Shown here one piece after another: positions 8,113 through 16,926 of a stretch of DNA of 51,565 bases (positions within the stretch are counted from its first letter, which is position 1; every line of letters starts with the position of its first letter). The translations under genes were made by a program, and so were the position numbers. Source of the DNA: Pyrinomonadaceae bacterium. GTDB lineage: Bacteria; Acidobacteriota; Blastocatellia; Pyrinomonadales; Pyrinomonadaceae. The notes beneath the pieces were generated by a model. It saw only the letters and a list, made by a program, of their open reading frames with translations, was not told where the DNA came from and did no database searches. The DNA is taken from NCBI GenBank assembly GCA_022843305.1, contig JALHNX010000013.1, positions 1 through 51,565 of the forward strand, read 5' to 3'.

Positions 8113-9042
8113 TTAGCCGATCCTTAACCCTAAATGGTCGCAGGGAGCGTCAGTCAAATCTTGTTCAACACCGAGATATTTTTCTGTCGTGTTGATTGAA
8201 TCGTGTCCGAGTGAAAGTTGAATCTGGTCAATCGGCGAACCGCCTTTGTGCGCGAGTTTGGCAAATGTCCGGCGAAGATCGTGCGGTGCGATGCCTTGTT
8301 TTTCTAATTTCTCAGCATAGCTGACAATAATGTTATAAATTGCTTGATCGGTGAAGCACTCGCCCATTAAGTTGCCGCCTTTATTCACGCGGCGAAAAAT
8401 AAAACCTTCGTCAATTTGTGCGGAGTATGTCCAAGAATCAATCGCCTGTTTCGCCCACGACGGCATCGGCACGGTTCGCATCTTGTCGCGTTTGCCGACA
8501 ATATCTACAATCGCCCAACGTCCTTCGCGTTGCTCGATGTGCGAAACGGAAAGAATCGCCGCCTCCGCTCGTCGCAAACCGCAGCCGATCAGCACCGCTA
8601 GAACAGCACGGTCGCGCAGACCTTTCAAAGTTTTCACATCAGGCGCATTAAGCCACATTTGCGCTTCTTCTTTTGTCAACCAATTTCCGGTGCGTCGTCC
8701 GCGAAATGGAACGCCTTTGACGGCGCGAATACCGTTGGCAATTTTTGAATCAATTAAATTGTTATCTTCGGCTTCACTTGCCAATTTTCTAATGGCGGAA
8801 AGTTTTTGATTGATGGTAGCTGACGAGAGTTTTTGCCTGCGCAATGACTTTACATATTTATTGATGAGAGCCTTATTCAATTCCGGTCGGTCTTCCAATT
8901 TGTGCCAGACAAAAAACTCTACCAAGTGCCGGCGATACGCGCGGCGGGAATTTTCGGACGGCAATGCATCAATGACCATCTCGATAATTTTCTTTTCAGC
9001 AGAACTTAATTTCGGTTTAGCGACTGCAACGGAGCTTTCCAT
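8113..9042 (-). CDS. Tyrosine recombinase/integrase
   Basis: A 309-residue site-specific recombinase from ATG 9042 (MESSVAVAKPKL). Residues about 15-105 form the SAM-like core-binding domain (SENSRRAYRRHLVEFF, SATINQKLSAIRKLA). The catalytic domain carries Arg in GCGLRRAEA, Lys in VGKRDKMRTV, HDLRRTFA and LGHDSINTTEKYL, which together give the R-K-H-R-H-Y set. Its length is close to XerC/XerD, but single integrases of mobile elements look the same. It is the last minus-strand gene before the chromosome-like left part and downstream of the Argonaute operon, so it probably moved the accessory region. Confidence 0.88.
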   Translation of the reverse strand: MESSVAVAKPKLSSAEKKIIEMVIDALPSENSRRAYRRHLVEFFVWHKLEDRPELNKALINKYVKSLRRQKLSSATINQKLSAIRKLASEAEDNNLIDSKIANGIRAVKGVPFRGRRTGNWLTKEEAQMWLNAPDVKTLKGLRDRAVLAVLIGCGLRRAEAAILSVSHIEQREGRWAIVDIVGKRDKMRTVPMPSWAKQAIDSWTYSAQIDEGFIFRRVNKGGNLMGECFTDQAIYNIIVSYAEKLEKQGIAPHDLRRTFAKLAHKGGSPIDQIQLSLGHDSINTTEKYLGVEQDLTDAPCDHLGLRIG

Positions 9043-9119
9043 AAATTGACAAAAATTTGAAATCAAAATCTAAAAATCAAAAATCAATCAAAATTTACCA
9101 CGCCTCGCTTCCCTTTGTA

Positions 9120-9155
9120 AATAGCTTTCGAGAATCGCTGTTATCATAAGCTATT
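9120..9155. repeat. Inverted repeat between recombinase and defence operon
   Basis: Eight-base arms AATAGCTT and AAGCTATT separated by 20 bases. There is no T-run, so it is a weak terminator candidate; it could also be a recombinase or regulator site. Confidence 0.25.
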
Positions 9156-9238
9156 ATTTGAATGATTTATTTACTTTTCAGAACGGTAAATTATATTGTA
9201 AAGTCAAAAAACAGGAAATTTCAGTTAAACTAACTTCG

Positions 9239-9982
9239 TTACAGATTTGCAAGAATTTCAAAGGCAAATGCTGTCGCGTGTTTTGAAGCAATCTCTTGTC
9301 TTGTATCATCGTCACTATCGCTTTTATTATGAACAAGGTCTGAAATTCCTCGAATAACTAAAGATTCAACTTCTGGATTAGCGTGGGTTGCTACTAAGAA
9401 TCCGCGACCTTCCATTTCAACTGCTAATGAATCACCGTAATTACTTCTTATAAATTTATAGGTTTCGGATTCAGTTGATGCTACCACCTGTTCGCCGGCG
9501 GCAATCGCTCCGGTAAATACTTTGGGTTTTCCAAATTGATCACTTGGTTCTTTTATGCGCGAGAGCCAAACGCTCTTACGCCCGACAGCACGAGCGCGTT
9601 GAACCATTGTATAAGAAGAATTACCCACATCGGGACGTGGTAAAAATTCCTTTTCTGATTTACCGGAAGCATATCCGTAAATTTTTGTTGCTGCCACAAC
9701 ATCACCGACTCTAGCGTCTTTAATTGCTCCGGCAACTCCGACAAACAAAGCTACTTCAGGTTGAAAGTATTCAATTGCTCTTTCCGCTTCAAAAGCCGCA
9801 GTATTGTTTCCAGCCCCTATTTCCACCAGCAAAATATCCCAAAACTTATCATTAGAAGTAAAATGTCCTTTTTCATATACAGTTCCTTTATTAGTTACTT
9901 CTTCAACAACTTCAAGATGTGCGCGAACAGCGAGGTATTCTACCCGCAAAGCTGTCAAAATTAAAGCTTTTCTATTTTTCAT
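9239..9982 (-). CDS. Stand-alone nucleosidase/phosphorylase (PNP_UDP family), defence-associated
   Basis: A 247-residue protein of the purine nucleoside phosphorylase/MTA-SAH nucleosidase superfamily. Visible marks are VEIGAGNNTAAFEAERAI, FVGVAGAIKDARVGDVV, AVEMEGRGFLVA (the Glu that binds the ribose) and VIRGISDL with the catalytic Asp at residue 215 (codon 9338-9340). It is a clear paralogue of the first 250 residues of the large protein at 11541-15140; both share KIYGYxSGKS and NYGDxLAVEMEGRGFL. In the fused copy the catalytic Asp is Asn. It starts 54 bp after the Argonaute stop, in the same operon. Superfamily members serve as toxic effectors in several immune systems by cleaving nucleosides or nucleotides, so an effector role is inferred. 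The substrate is unknown. Confidence 0.85.
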   Translation of the reverse strand: MKNRKALILTALRVEYLAVRAHLEVVEEVTNKGTVYEKGHFTSNDKFWDILLVEIGAGNNTAAFEAERAIEYFQPEVALFVGVAGAIKDARVGDVVAATKIYGYASGKSEKEFLPRPDVGNSSYTMVQRARAVGRKSVWLSRIKEPSDQFGKPKVFTGAIAAGEQVVASTESETYKFIRSNYGDSLAVEMEGRGFLVATHANPEVESLVIRGISDLVHNKSDSDDDTRQEIASKHATAFAFEILANL

Positions 9983-10036
9983 ATTACAGTTTTTTAGTCC
10001 AAAAGATAGGAATGACTTAATTATATCTTCTTTGGA

Positions 10037-11524
10037 TTACATATAAAATCTATATGAAGATTCTTCCTCTCCCTCCTCAACTTCAGCCATAATTCCGCCG
10101 ACTTGTCGGGCAAAGCGAATCGTAACAGGTTGACTATTTGTATTTTGGGCAGTATTCCAATTCATTCTCGTTAAAGCGAGAATGTCAGACGCGGCTTTTT
10201 CAATATCAATATCTTCCGAATTTATTAAGCGAATAGGCGCAGGTATATGCGGTCCGGGATAAGTTCCCCATTCCGGCATAAAGCCGGAAGTGAATAAATA
10301 AACGCTGTCATTATTCACCCGACAAATCGTTCCGCGTCGCGGCGGATATTGACCAAATTGAACCAGTCGAAACATTGACGGAGTTAAATTTATTAGTTCG
10401 ACAATTGGGATATTTCTGAGAGCGGATTTAAATCCGGCTTTTTCCGCTTCGTTAAATTTTGATGTTTTGTGAAAAACCACCCGTGCCGGTTCGCCGCCGC
10501 TTAGTTCCCGATATTGAACCAAGACTTTTCCGGCTAGATGCGCCGCTTGTTCTTCGGTTAAATGAACTTCATAACCTTGTTTTGGATCAAACGGAACTTC
10601 GTCTCCTCGAAGAGCGAAACCATCACCTTCGGTTGAAAAAGCCTGAGCGATACTTGATTTTACCAAATGTCTTTTATTTGTTCTTAAATGATGAAAGCTA
10701 ATCCCGACAAAACAAGTTTCAGGTCCCTTGTTGTTTATTCGCCAGGGAATACCGCCTGATTTATAGTATAGTGCGACGCTCATATTCCAAGCCCGCGTCG
10801 CCGGGTCTTGATTTTTTTCACTATCAACTAATAAGGCTTCTCTAGCAATTTGAATCGGCATTTTGACTTTCATTGCCCGTGCTTTCAAAGCCCTACGGAA
10901 GTCACGATATAATAAGTCTTCCGTCGTTTCTTCAAAATCTGTTACTTCAGCAATAACTTTCTCAGTGTTTTTTTGTTCTTTTTTTCTTTTCTGGATGGTT
11001 TTCCATTCGGCGTTACTCAAATCTCTGGTGATGCTCCAGCAAAGCCGAACAACAGTTTCGGGAATACAACAAAAAACAATATCAGGCTTAACTTCCTGTT
11101 TGGCTATTCGGGCAACAGCTTCTGCATATAAATTTAATGTCTCTTCAAAGCGTTCTTTGGGTTTAAGCTGAAGTATCTTTTCAAGTTCTTCATTTTCTTG
11201 GTCAAACTCAATTACCCATTTTTCAGACCAGTCAAGTTTTGCCTTGAAAGTTTCAAAAAACCCCAGAAACATTGGATACTGAGATTGATTTTCCATTTTT
11301 GAAACAATAGAATTTTGACATCTTTTTATCCAGTCTATTGCTTGTTTGACCATTTCAGGCGGACCGACAATACCGACTCTGACCTGTTTGCGATGCGCCC
11401 CGCCGAAACGCAAATCAAAAGGTCCGGCTTGTGCTAAACCTTCCTTCTGATCAATAAACAATCCCGGTCCGCCAAATTCCAAAAGCGGTTGCTGTAACTC
11501 TTTTACTTCGATATTAATCGGCAT
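10037..11524 (-). CDS. Short prokaryotic Argonaute (MID-PIWI)
   Basis: A 495-residue short pAgo with only MID and PIWI domains. Family marks are PLLEFGGPGLFIDQKEGL near the N-terminus, GPFDL, VRVGIVGPPEMV, GGIPWRINNKG followed by CFVGISFHHL, and near the end RRGTICRVNNDSVYLFTSGF and EWGTYPGPHIPAPIRLI. Short pAgos use a guide to sense nucleic acid and trigger an effector on an APAZ partner; they normally lack the DEDX slicer residues and I see no intact set here. The start at MPINIEVKEL (11524) matches family N-termini but has no ribosome-binding site; an in-frame start near 11575 would overlap the upstream gene by about 35 bp and couple translation. It follows the APAZ gene by 16 bp. Confidence 0.88.
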   Translation of the reverse strand: MPINIEVKELQQPLLEFGGPGLFIDQKEGLAQAGPFDLRFGGAHRKQVRVGIVGPPEMVKQAIDWIKRCQNSIVSKMENQSQYPMFLGFFETFKAKLDWSEKWVIEFDQENEELEKILQLKPKERFEETLNLYAEAVARIAKQEVKPDIVFCCIPETVVRLCWSITRDLSNAEWKTIQKRKKEQKNTEKVIAEVTDFEETTEDLLYRDFRRALKARAMKVKMPIQIAREALLVDSEKNQDPATRAWNMSVALYYKSGGIPWRINNKGPETCFVGISFHHLRTNKRHLVKSSIAQAFSTEGDGFALRGDEVPFDPKQGYEVHLTEEQAAHLAGKVLVQYRELSGGEPARVVFHKTSKFNEAEKAGFKSALRNIPIVELINLTPSMFRLVQFGQYPPRRGTICRVNNDSVYLFTSGFMPEWGTYPGPHIPAPIRLINSEDIDIEKAASDILALTRMNWNTAQNTNSQPVTIRFARQVGGIMAEVEEGEEESSYRFYM

Positions 11525-11540
11525 ATTTTTATTGAAAAAT

Positions 11541-14500
11541 TTATAATCGTCCTTCGACTCGATCTTCAATATCATCAAGAATCGCCGAAAGTTCTTCTTC
11601 TAATTCCGCAATCTCGGCGTTGTCATCTTCAAGTTGATAGTCAAATGCCTGTTCCAAATTATAAACCGTGAAAGTAGGCAAAATTGAATTTAAGATAATT
11701 TGCGGTTGATTTTCGACTGCGGTGTATTTTCTCAAATTATTTAACAGGCGAATATCTTCGGTTTTTCTTTTTTTTGGAAGTAACTCGACTTGTTTATTTA
11801 GTTCATATTCCGTTGGTCCCATTAAAAGTCGAAAATCGCCTTGCCTTCCGTTTGAGAGAACCCAAGTCCAAAATATAAGGTCGGTATGAACTTTGCTGTT
11901 GTAATCACGCGAAGCTCTTTTTGTTGAAAGACTGTTGACTCTTTCACCCGACAGAAAATCACGCACACCATCTAACGTAAAAACATACCCCGGCAAGATG
12001 TGCATCGCCCAAGTTCCGGCAAATTGTTCCAATTCAAACGTAAAAGATTGATGTTCCCAATAACGAATTTTTTCCGAATAAGTCGAAAAAACAGGTTTAG
12101 TAACCGTTCGCGTGGATTTTTTTAACCGTGCTTTATAGGTGATAAGCCGCTTGTCTTCCATTTCTCTAAGTTTTGGAAAATAAGCTCTTCGATTTCGGGC
12201 ATCAACTATTAAGTTGCAATGTTTGAGATGTTTATTGATACACTCATTTAATAACCACACGAGTTTGTTTTTTCCGCCCCTATCTTGGGAAATTTCATTT
12301 GTATTTACATAACTAATTTCTTCAACATCAATTAATTGACGCAAAGGGTTCGAGGGATCTTCAAGGTCAAAAAAGGTGTGAATTTTTTTGCCGTTCAGGA
12401 TGAAAGGCGGCAGCCACATTGAATTAGTATTAGCCCATATATCCCTAATTCTGGTAAATGGCGTTGAGCCTTGCCAGATTCGCTCCGGTAGAGCAGATAC
12501 TTCCAAAAGATTTGCGGCATATCTTGTGGAAACTACAACCGGAGATGTGCCGGTTTCCTTATCCACGGCTTCCGGTCGAGAATAAATAACAACCTCGAAT
12601 TTTGTATTATCTTTTATCGGTCCGAAGGTTACGCGACCACCGTTGTCTTTGACGAGCCGATACACATCAGCCAAACCGGAGCCTTTCTTTTCCATATCGT
12701 GACTGCTGTAAAAGAGGTCGGCAATCACCGGATTTCTGTAACCTTTTATTCCTCTCCTGCCTTGTTCAATTTGTTCGAGAATCGCGCCTTCGTCCGTTAA
12801 TCGAAATACATCGTCTACCAATCCGCCGGGGTTGGTGATTTTTATTTGGTCGGGCTTTATTTGAATAACGATGTTGCCCGTTTTGCTGTAATCGCGGTGA
12901 ACTAAAGCGTTTACCGTTACCTCCCGCAAAGCTGTCGGTGGATATGGATAAACCGTTTCGGATTTTTCACCCTTTAATAGAAAAGAATTATTTGCTTCTG
13001 CCAAGGCATCGCTGACAATTTTCAGTTGATTCCATAAATTGCCTTCTATTAGCTGGTCTTCCTCTCCTTCAACCCGCAAAATTATAGTTGAACCCGGTAT
13101 TCGCTCGTGAGGTTCACGACCGAATAACAGATAGCCTGCTTTAGTCGGAAGAAGTTTACCGTCAGCGGTATATTCCGCGAGGTGTTGGCGGCATAATTCT
13201 TCCTTCAACCATTCTTGAGTCACGTCTTGCGGGCGCGGCATCTCCCAAACGTCATAATAAGCTGTAAGGCGGGCTTTGATGTTTGTCCAATCAAGCTCGC
13301 TGTTGGAATCGGCTTCGATAGTTTGCAAATCAAATTTCGGTGCGGGTGTATCGTCATTTGCAATGGCTGTTGTATTTATCGGAATCGGGCTGGTTTTACG
13401 GCTTTGATGGATATTCCAAAGTTCCTGCATCATATCGTCAAAACCGGAAATAGTAACCATTTGAAAGTTCCCTTGCGCTGCTCCCGCTAATTCTTGAACA
13501 AATGGGTGAATATCGGCTGAATTTGTCTGAACACACCAGTAAATTCCTTGCTCAAAGTTGTCGAGTTCATCGGCGTAGTGCAGAAGTAAATCTTTCATAA
13601 TTACTTCTTCTGCTCCGCGATAACCGATAAAGATTATCGGATGATCCCGCAAAATAGGAAGAACTCTGTTGACGAATCTATCGTCAAGCGGAATTTTTTC
13701 GTTCTTGTTGAAACGATCTACATAGTCTTCAATAGATCCGTAAAGGTAGGCAATTATCGGATATTTTGGGCTTGTTTTAAGATAACGGTATGTCGAAGCA
13801 TTTTCGATTATATCAACTTGGTGCAATCGGCGATGTATGCGGCATAAGTCATGTAAAACGCGGTCAAAGTTTGTCGTTAGAATAGTAGTCACAAATCCTT
13901 GTGCCATAAATTCCACCAATTTTTCGCAGCCGACACTGGCAGAAACTTGTGGATTTGTGATTTTTCTAAAGAATTCCCGGCGATTTTCACGAGGACGAAT
14001 TAAGTGATGAATTATATCAAAGAAAACGTCCGCAAGTTGCTTGTTCCCAAACCAAGATTCCTTACGCATTTCGGGTAGCCAGTCGCTAAGACCTAAATGA
14101 ATTCGCGGGTCGTCAAAGGAATAACCGTTTTCAAGACAATAATGCCACCGTGCGGCTCTTTCAACCAAACCTTCACTCAAGGGAATGCCAGATTTGACCG
14201 ATGTTCCGCCGCCAAGCCAAATAATCGGAGTCGGATTGCCGGTTAAAACCGAATATAAGTTTTCCAGAGAAATGAGTTTTACGTTATGAACTCTTTTGAC
14301 AGCAGGACTCGAAGTTAATACTTGTGAATCAAGCGAAGTAGTTGAATGCTCAGTTTTTGGCAAAACCGGAGTTTTAGATTCTGGCTTTAAGTTCGACAAC
14401 ATCTCGAAAAGAAAAGCTGCCGCATTTGTCGCCGCCTGATTTTGCGATTCTTTCGTATCATTTTTATCATTTAGGAGATTGGAAATGCCACGAATTACTA

Positions 14501-15140
14501 TGGCATTTGTGTTGCTGTTGGCTCTGGCTGCTTCCAAAAAACCGCGCCCTTCCATTTCGACAGCGAGCGCATCTCCGTAATTCGTTTTGAGGAATTGAAC
14601 GATTTCCGTTTCTTTTCCGGCAACATTTTTTTCGCCTGCGGCTATCGGACCGATATGAACTTTTGGGATAGAAAATTCAACAAGTTGCTTAAGGCGATTA
14701 ACCCAGTTTCCGTTTCTTGCATCTGCTCTGGCACGTTGCTCAAGACTGTAACTTGAATTAGCTACCTCCGGTCGCAGTTCAAATTCTTCCGGCGTGGATT
14801 TTCCAGATTCATACCCGTAAATCTTCGTTGAAACAACAACATCGCCAAGCCGCACATCTCTAATCCCACCTGCCAGACCAACGAAAAAAACTGCTTCCGG
14901 GTTAAATTCTCTGATTGCTCTTTCCGTTTCGATAGCCGAATTGCTGTTGCCGATTCCGGTATGGACTAGAACAATCTCCCAATTACTTTCCTTATCCGAA
15001 AAATTACCGATTTGGTAAACAGTTCCTTGACTATGATTTTGTTCTCTTGAGTTAGCAAGATATTCATTAATTTCTGTCCAAACCTCTTCCTGAGAGGTCA
15101 AAACAACTGCTTTAGAATATAGTTCTACGGATTTGAGCAT
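11541..15140 (-). CDS. Four-domain Argonaute partner: nucleosidase-like, SIR2-like, GHKL ATPase, APAZ
   Basis: A 1199-residue multidomain protein. Residues 1-250 are a nucleosidase domain paralogous to the gene at 9239-9982, but VIRGISNL has Asn221 in place of the catalytic Asp. Residues about 290-580 are SIR2-like: LGGGTSVKSGIP (309-320), TTILTTNFD (418-426) and FIGYRGAEEV (504-513); the position of the catalytic His is Tyr467 (AYLYGSIED). Residues about 620-860 match the ATP-binding half of Schlafen/AlbA-type regulators: TKAGYLLFGREP, EVTVNALVHRDY, ITNPGGLVDD, KKGSGLADVYRL, with the N, G1 and G2 boxes intact. Residues about 870-1190 are the APAZ domain (MWLPPFILNGKKIHTFFDL, RRAYFPKL, HILPGYVFTLDG) that pairs with short Argonaute. 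It is the first gene of the operon. SIR2-APAZ partners are known (SPARSA systems); I know of no described partner with all four domains. Confidence 0.87.
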   Translation of the reverse strand: MLKSVELYSKAVVLTSQEEVWTEINEYLANSREQNHSQGTVYQIGNFSDKESNWEIVLVHTGIGNSNSAIETERAIREFNPEAVFFVGLAGGIRDVRLGDVVVSTKIYGYESGKSTPEEFELRPEVANSSYSLEQRARADARNGNWVNRLKQLVEFSIPKVHIGPIAAGEKNVAGKETEIVQFLKTNYGDALAVEMEGRGFLEAARANSNTNAIVIRGISNLLNDKNDTKESQNQAATNAAAFLFEMLSNLKPESKTPVLPKTEHSTTSLDSQVLTSSPAVKRVHNVKLISLENLYSVLTGNPTPIIWLGGGTSVKSGIPLSEGLVERAARWHYCLENGYSFDDPRIHLGLSDWLPEMRKESWFGNKQLADVFFDIIHHLIRPRENRREFFRKITNPQVSASVGCEKLVEFMAQGFVTTILTTNFDRVLHDLCRIHRRLHQVDIIENASTYRYLKTSPKYPIIAYLYGSIEDYVDRFNKNEKIPLDDRFVNRVLPILRDHPIIFIGYRGAEEVIMKDLLLHYADELDNFEQGIYWCVQTNSADIHPFVQELAGAAQGNFQMVTISGFDDMMQELWNIHQSRKTSPIPINTTAIANDDTPAPKFDLQTIEADSNSELDWTNIKARLTAYYDVWEMPRPQDVTQEWLKEELCRQHLAEYTADGKLLPTKAGYLLFGREPHERIPGSTIILRVEGEEDQLIEGNLWNQLKIVSDALAEANNSFLLKGEKSETVYPYPPTALREVTVNALVHRDYSKTGNIVIQIKPDQIKITNPGGLVDDVFRLTDEGAILEQIEQGRRGIKGYRNPVIADLFYSSHDMEKKGSGLADVYRLVKDNGGRVTFGPIKDNTKFEVVIYSRPEAVDKETGTSPVVVSTRYAANLLEVSALPERIWQGSTPFTRIRDIWANTNSMWLPPFILNGKKIHTFFDLEDPSNPLRQLIDVEEISYVNTNEISQDRGGKNKLVWLLNECINKHLKHCNLIVDARNRRAYFPKLREMEDKRLITYKARLKKSTRTVTKPVFSTYSEKIRYWEHQSFTFELEQFAGTWAMHILPGYVFTLDGVRDFLSGERVNSLSTKRASRDYNSKVHTDLIFWTWVLSNGRQGDFRLLMGPTEYELNKQVELLPKKRKTEDIRLLNNLRKYTAVENQPQIILNSILPTFTVYNLEQAFDYQLEDDNAEIAELEEELSAILDDIEDRVEGRL

Positions 15141-15275
15141 TGTTAATGGGTGCTGTTATTTATAATAATCGAGCGCAAATAATTTTATAATCAATTTTTG
15201 ATTAAATCTACTCCTTAATATATCTATTATAAACTGTTGCTAAAAGAGAAATTAAATCAACAATTTTACGGTCGG
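15141..15275 (-). promoter_or_regulatory. Presumed promoter region of the Argonaute operon
   Basis: A 135-bp AT-rich gap upstream of the first defence gene. It contains several TATAAT-like hexamers (for example around 15168 and 15227 on the minus strand), none with a clear -35 partner. It is the only non-coding DNA upstream of the operon, so the promoter most likely lies here. Confidence 0.35.
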
Positions 15276-15800
15276 TTACTTCTCGGAAATCTTTTTGTTT
15301 GAGTCTGATTCGAGAAGTGGTTTTATTGTTTCGTCAAATTCTTCGGTATAGATGATGCCCTCGATAAGTTCCTTTATATGTCCGTTGCGGTCAATGATTA
15401 CTGAAAAAGGCATTGTATCGGTGGAGGTAAATAACTCTTTCGTTTTTTTTGTGCCAAATAAAATTGGGTAGTTTATTTCGTTTTGGCTGACGAAGCGGCG
15501 GACTTTGGTGCGGTTTGTTGGCGGGTAGGTGATGCCGATGATTTGCAGTCCTTTCTTTTCATATTCTTTTTGCCATTTGATGAGTTCGGGAATTTCCGCA
15601 CGGCACGGCGGACACCAAGTTGCCCAAAAATTCAGCAAAATTACTTTACCTTTAAAATCTGAAAGTTGAATGGTTTTGCCGTTTAGGTCTTTGAGTGTAA
15701 TTGTCGGAGCTTTATCTTTTTGATTGCTCTGGGAAAAAGCCTTTGCCGACATAATCAGGCAAACGAGCAGAATTATTAATATTTTCGGCAATTGTTTCAA
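15276..15800 (-). CDS. TlpA/ResA-like periplasmic thioredoxin
   Basis: A 174-residue exported thiol-disulfide oxidoreductase. Residues 1-23 are a signal peptide ([19 protein letters not shown]). The AhpC/TSA-Redoxin fold follows with [36 protein letters not shown] carrying the WCPPC active site, and a cis-Pro in [16 protein letters not shown]. Its ATG overlaps the stop of the barrel fragment upstream (15797-15800), showing that the two were once an operon. Such pairs of outer-membrane protein and TlpA are common in metal-efflux or cytochrome maturation clusters; the specific partner is unknown. Confidence 0.9.
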   Translation of the reverse strand: MKQLPKILIILLVCLIMSAKAFSQSNQKDKAPTITLKDLNGKTIQLSDFKGKVILLNFWATWCPPCRAEIPELIKWQKEYEKKGLQIIGITYPPTNRTKVRRFVSQNEINYPILFGTKKTKELFTSTDTMPFSVIIDRNGHIKELIEGIIYTEEFDETIKPLLESDSNKKISEK

Positions 15801-16003
15801 AACAAATATTTTACTCCCAGAAGCAAATTATAATCGGTTCGTAAAGCCAGCGCACCGGAATTGCGAAAGACGGGGATTTGTATGCTGCCTTCAATGACGA
15901 AGCGCGGATCGGCGGCGTATTGCAGTCCCGGAGGTAGAAAAAATTCGGTTGAACTGCTTCCCGACACTTTGATTCCACCAAGCCGACCTTTGCTGCGCGT
16001 CAA
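15797..16003 (-). pseudogene. C-terminal fragment of an outer-membrane transporter-like barrel
   Basis: Only about 60 residues remain: FFLPPGLQYAADPRFVIEGS, IQIPVF and the terminal [15 protein letters not shown] ending in Phe, the usual outer-membrane assembly signal. Upstream sequence stops resembling a barrel at about 16000, so the gene has been cut by a rearrangement. The overlap with the TlpA start is preserved. Confidence 0.6.
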
Positions 16004-16071
16004 TAATTGTCAAGCCTTAATCAAATTAAAAATATATAGATGTCTTTTTAATTTCCCAACTAAATACAACT

Positions 16072-16170
16072 TCAATGCTGATGAGTCGGATTCTGTCTGA
16101 GCATCTCCGCGCGAAGGAGAAAACTTCCGTCGGTGACGATTTTATCTCCGATGTTTAACCCTTCCAACAT
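16072..16170 (-). pseudogene. C-terminal fragment of an HlyD/CusB-type efflux adaptor
   Basis: A 32-codon open stretch reads [20 protein letters not shown], the typical last beta-strands of RND efflux periplasmic adaptor proteins of the CusB/HlyD type (V-x-GL-x-xGD-x-VV-x-x-GxFLLxAE). Nothing of the remainder is present. With the barrel and TlpA fragments it suggests that a heavy-metal efflux locus once stood here. Confidence 0.55.
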
Positions 16171-16199
16171 AATATTTCCCCTGTTTTTTTCTCCTGGCA

Positions 16200-16462
16200 A
16201 GCGATGCTGAATGGAGGCAGATTGTTTTTCAGCACTTTTGCCGAAGAAGGATTTTCAGTTGTTACAGTTGAAGATAATGGTGTTGGGATTGATGAAAAGA
16301 TTTTGGGTAAGATTTTTGATCCGTTTTTTACTACAAAAAAGAAAGGTGTCGGGTTGGAACTTGATTGCTCATAAAATTGTCAATCAGCACAACGGGAATC
16401 TTTCGGTAGAAAATCAAGATGGTAATAGGTTTTTTTCATTATATCTGCCAAGAGATTTTTGA
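16200..16462 (+). pseudogene. Histidine kinase ATPase-domain fragment with frameshift
   Basis: One frame reads [26 protein letters not shown], here split into the N/G1 box (VEDNGVGI) and F box (FDPFFTT). At about 16340-16350 the homology moves to the next frame, which continues [18 protein letters not shown] and ends in LYLPRDF. This is the C-terminal end of a sensor kinase HATPase domain with one frameshift, a missing G2 box region and no N-terminal half. It is a dead fragment. Confidence 0.65.
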
Positions 16463-16607
16463 GAAAATGACGAAAAATTGCTAACTCTAACAGATTTGAA
16501 AGCAAGGTTGGCTTCTTTAAAGTATTAGGTTAAATAAATGGTTAAAAGGGTTAAGCGCGAAATTTTCTTTTAAGTCGTTTGTTGACAACAGTTTAAAATG
16601 CAAAAGC

Positions 16608-16926
16608 GTAAGTCAAAACTACCATTATTGAAGAATTTTTAGTTTAGCGGGAGTCAGAACTACCTTTTTTTTGCTTTCCGGGAGTCAAAACTACCATTTA
16701 AAAGCCCAAATGTAAGTCAAAACTACCTATGGTGTGAGTCAAAACTACCATTTTGCCTGTGGAAAACTCCGTTTGCGGGAGTCAGAACTACCTTTTTTTG
16801 CCCTTGCGGGAGTCAGAACTACCTTTTTGCGTAAGTCAAAACTACCTTTTCGCTGATTTTGACTACAAAAAACAGATGAGCCGTCTAAAAAGTGATTTTG
16901 GTGTAAAAGTGGTAGTTCTGACTTAC
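16608..16926. repeat. Iteron array, candidate replication origin
   Basis: Eight direct copies of the 16-mer G-[TG]-[AG]-AGTCA-[AG]-AACTACC start at 16608, 16649, 16680, 16712, 16734, 16777, 16808 and 16831. A ninth copy in inverted orientation lies at 16911-16926, 7 bp from the initiator stop codon. A partial copy (TTTTGACTAC) is near 16857. Spacing is irregular (22-43 bp start to start), with T-runs after many copies that could help melting. Position and form fit an iteron-controlled origin bound by the adjacent Rep protein. No DnaA box is obvious. Confidence 0.88.

Noticed and set aside
9239..9982. Nucleosidase as a housekeeping MTA/SAH nucleosidase
   Set aside because: It is most similar to the N-terminal domain of the adjacent Argonaute partner and lies in that operon, so a defence role is preferred.
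16211..16462. 83-residue plus-strand protein as an intact gene
   Set aside because: Its first half is a wrong-frame reading of a histidine kinase ATPase domain; only the second half is in the kinase frame. It is a fragment.
16608..16926. Possible CRISPR array
   Set aside because: Repeats are only 16 bp, the intervals are irregular (6-27 bp), one copy is inverted, there are no cas genes, and a replication initiator gene is adjacent. This is an iteron array.
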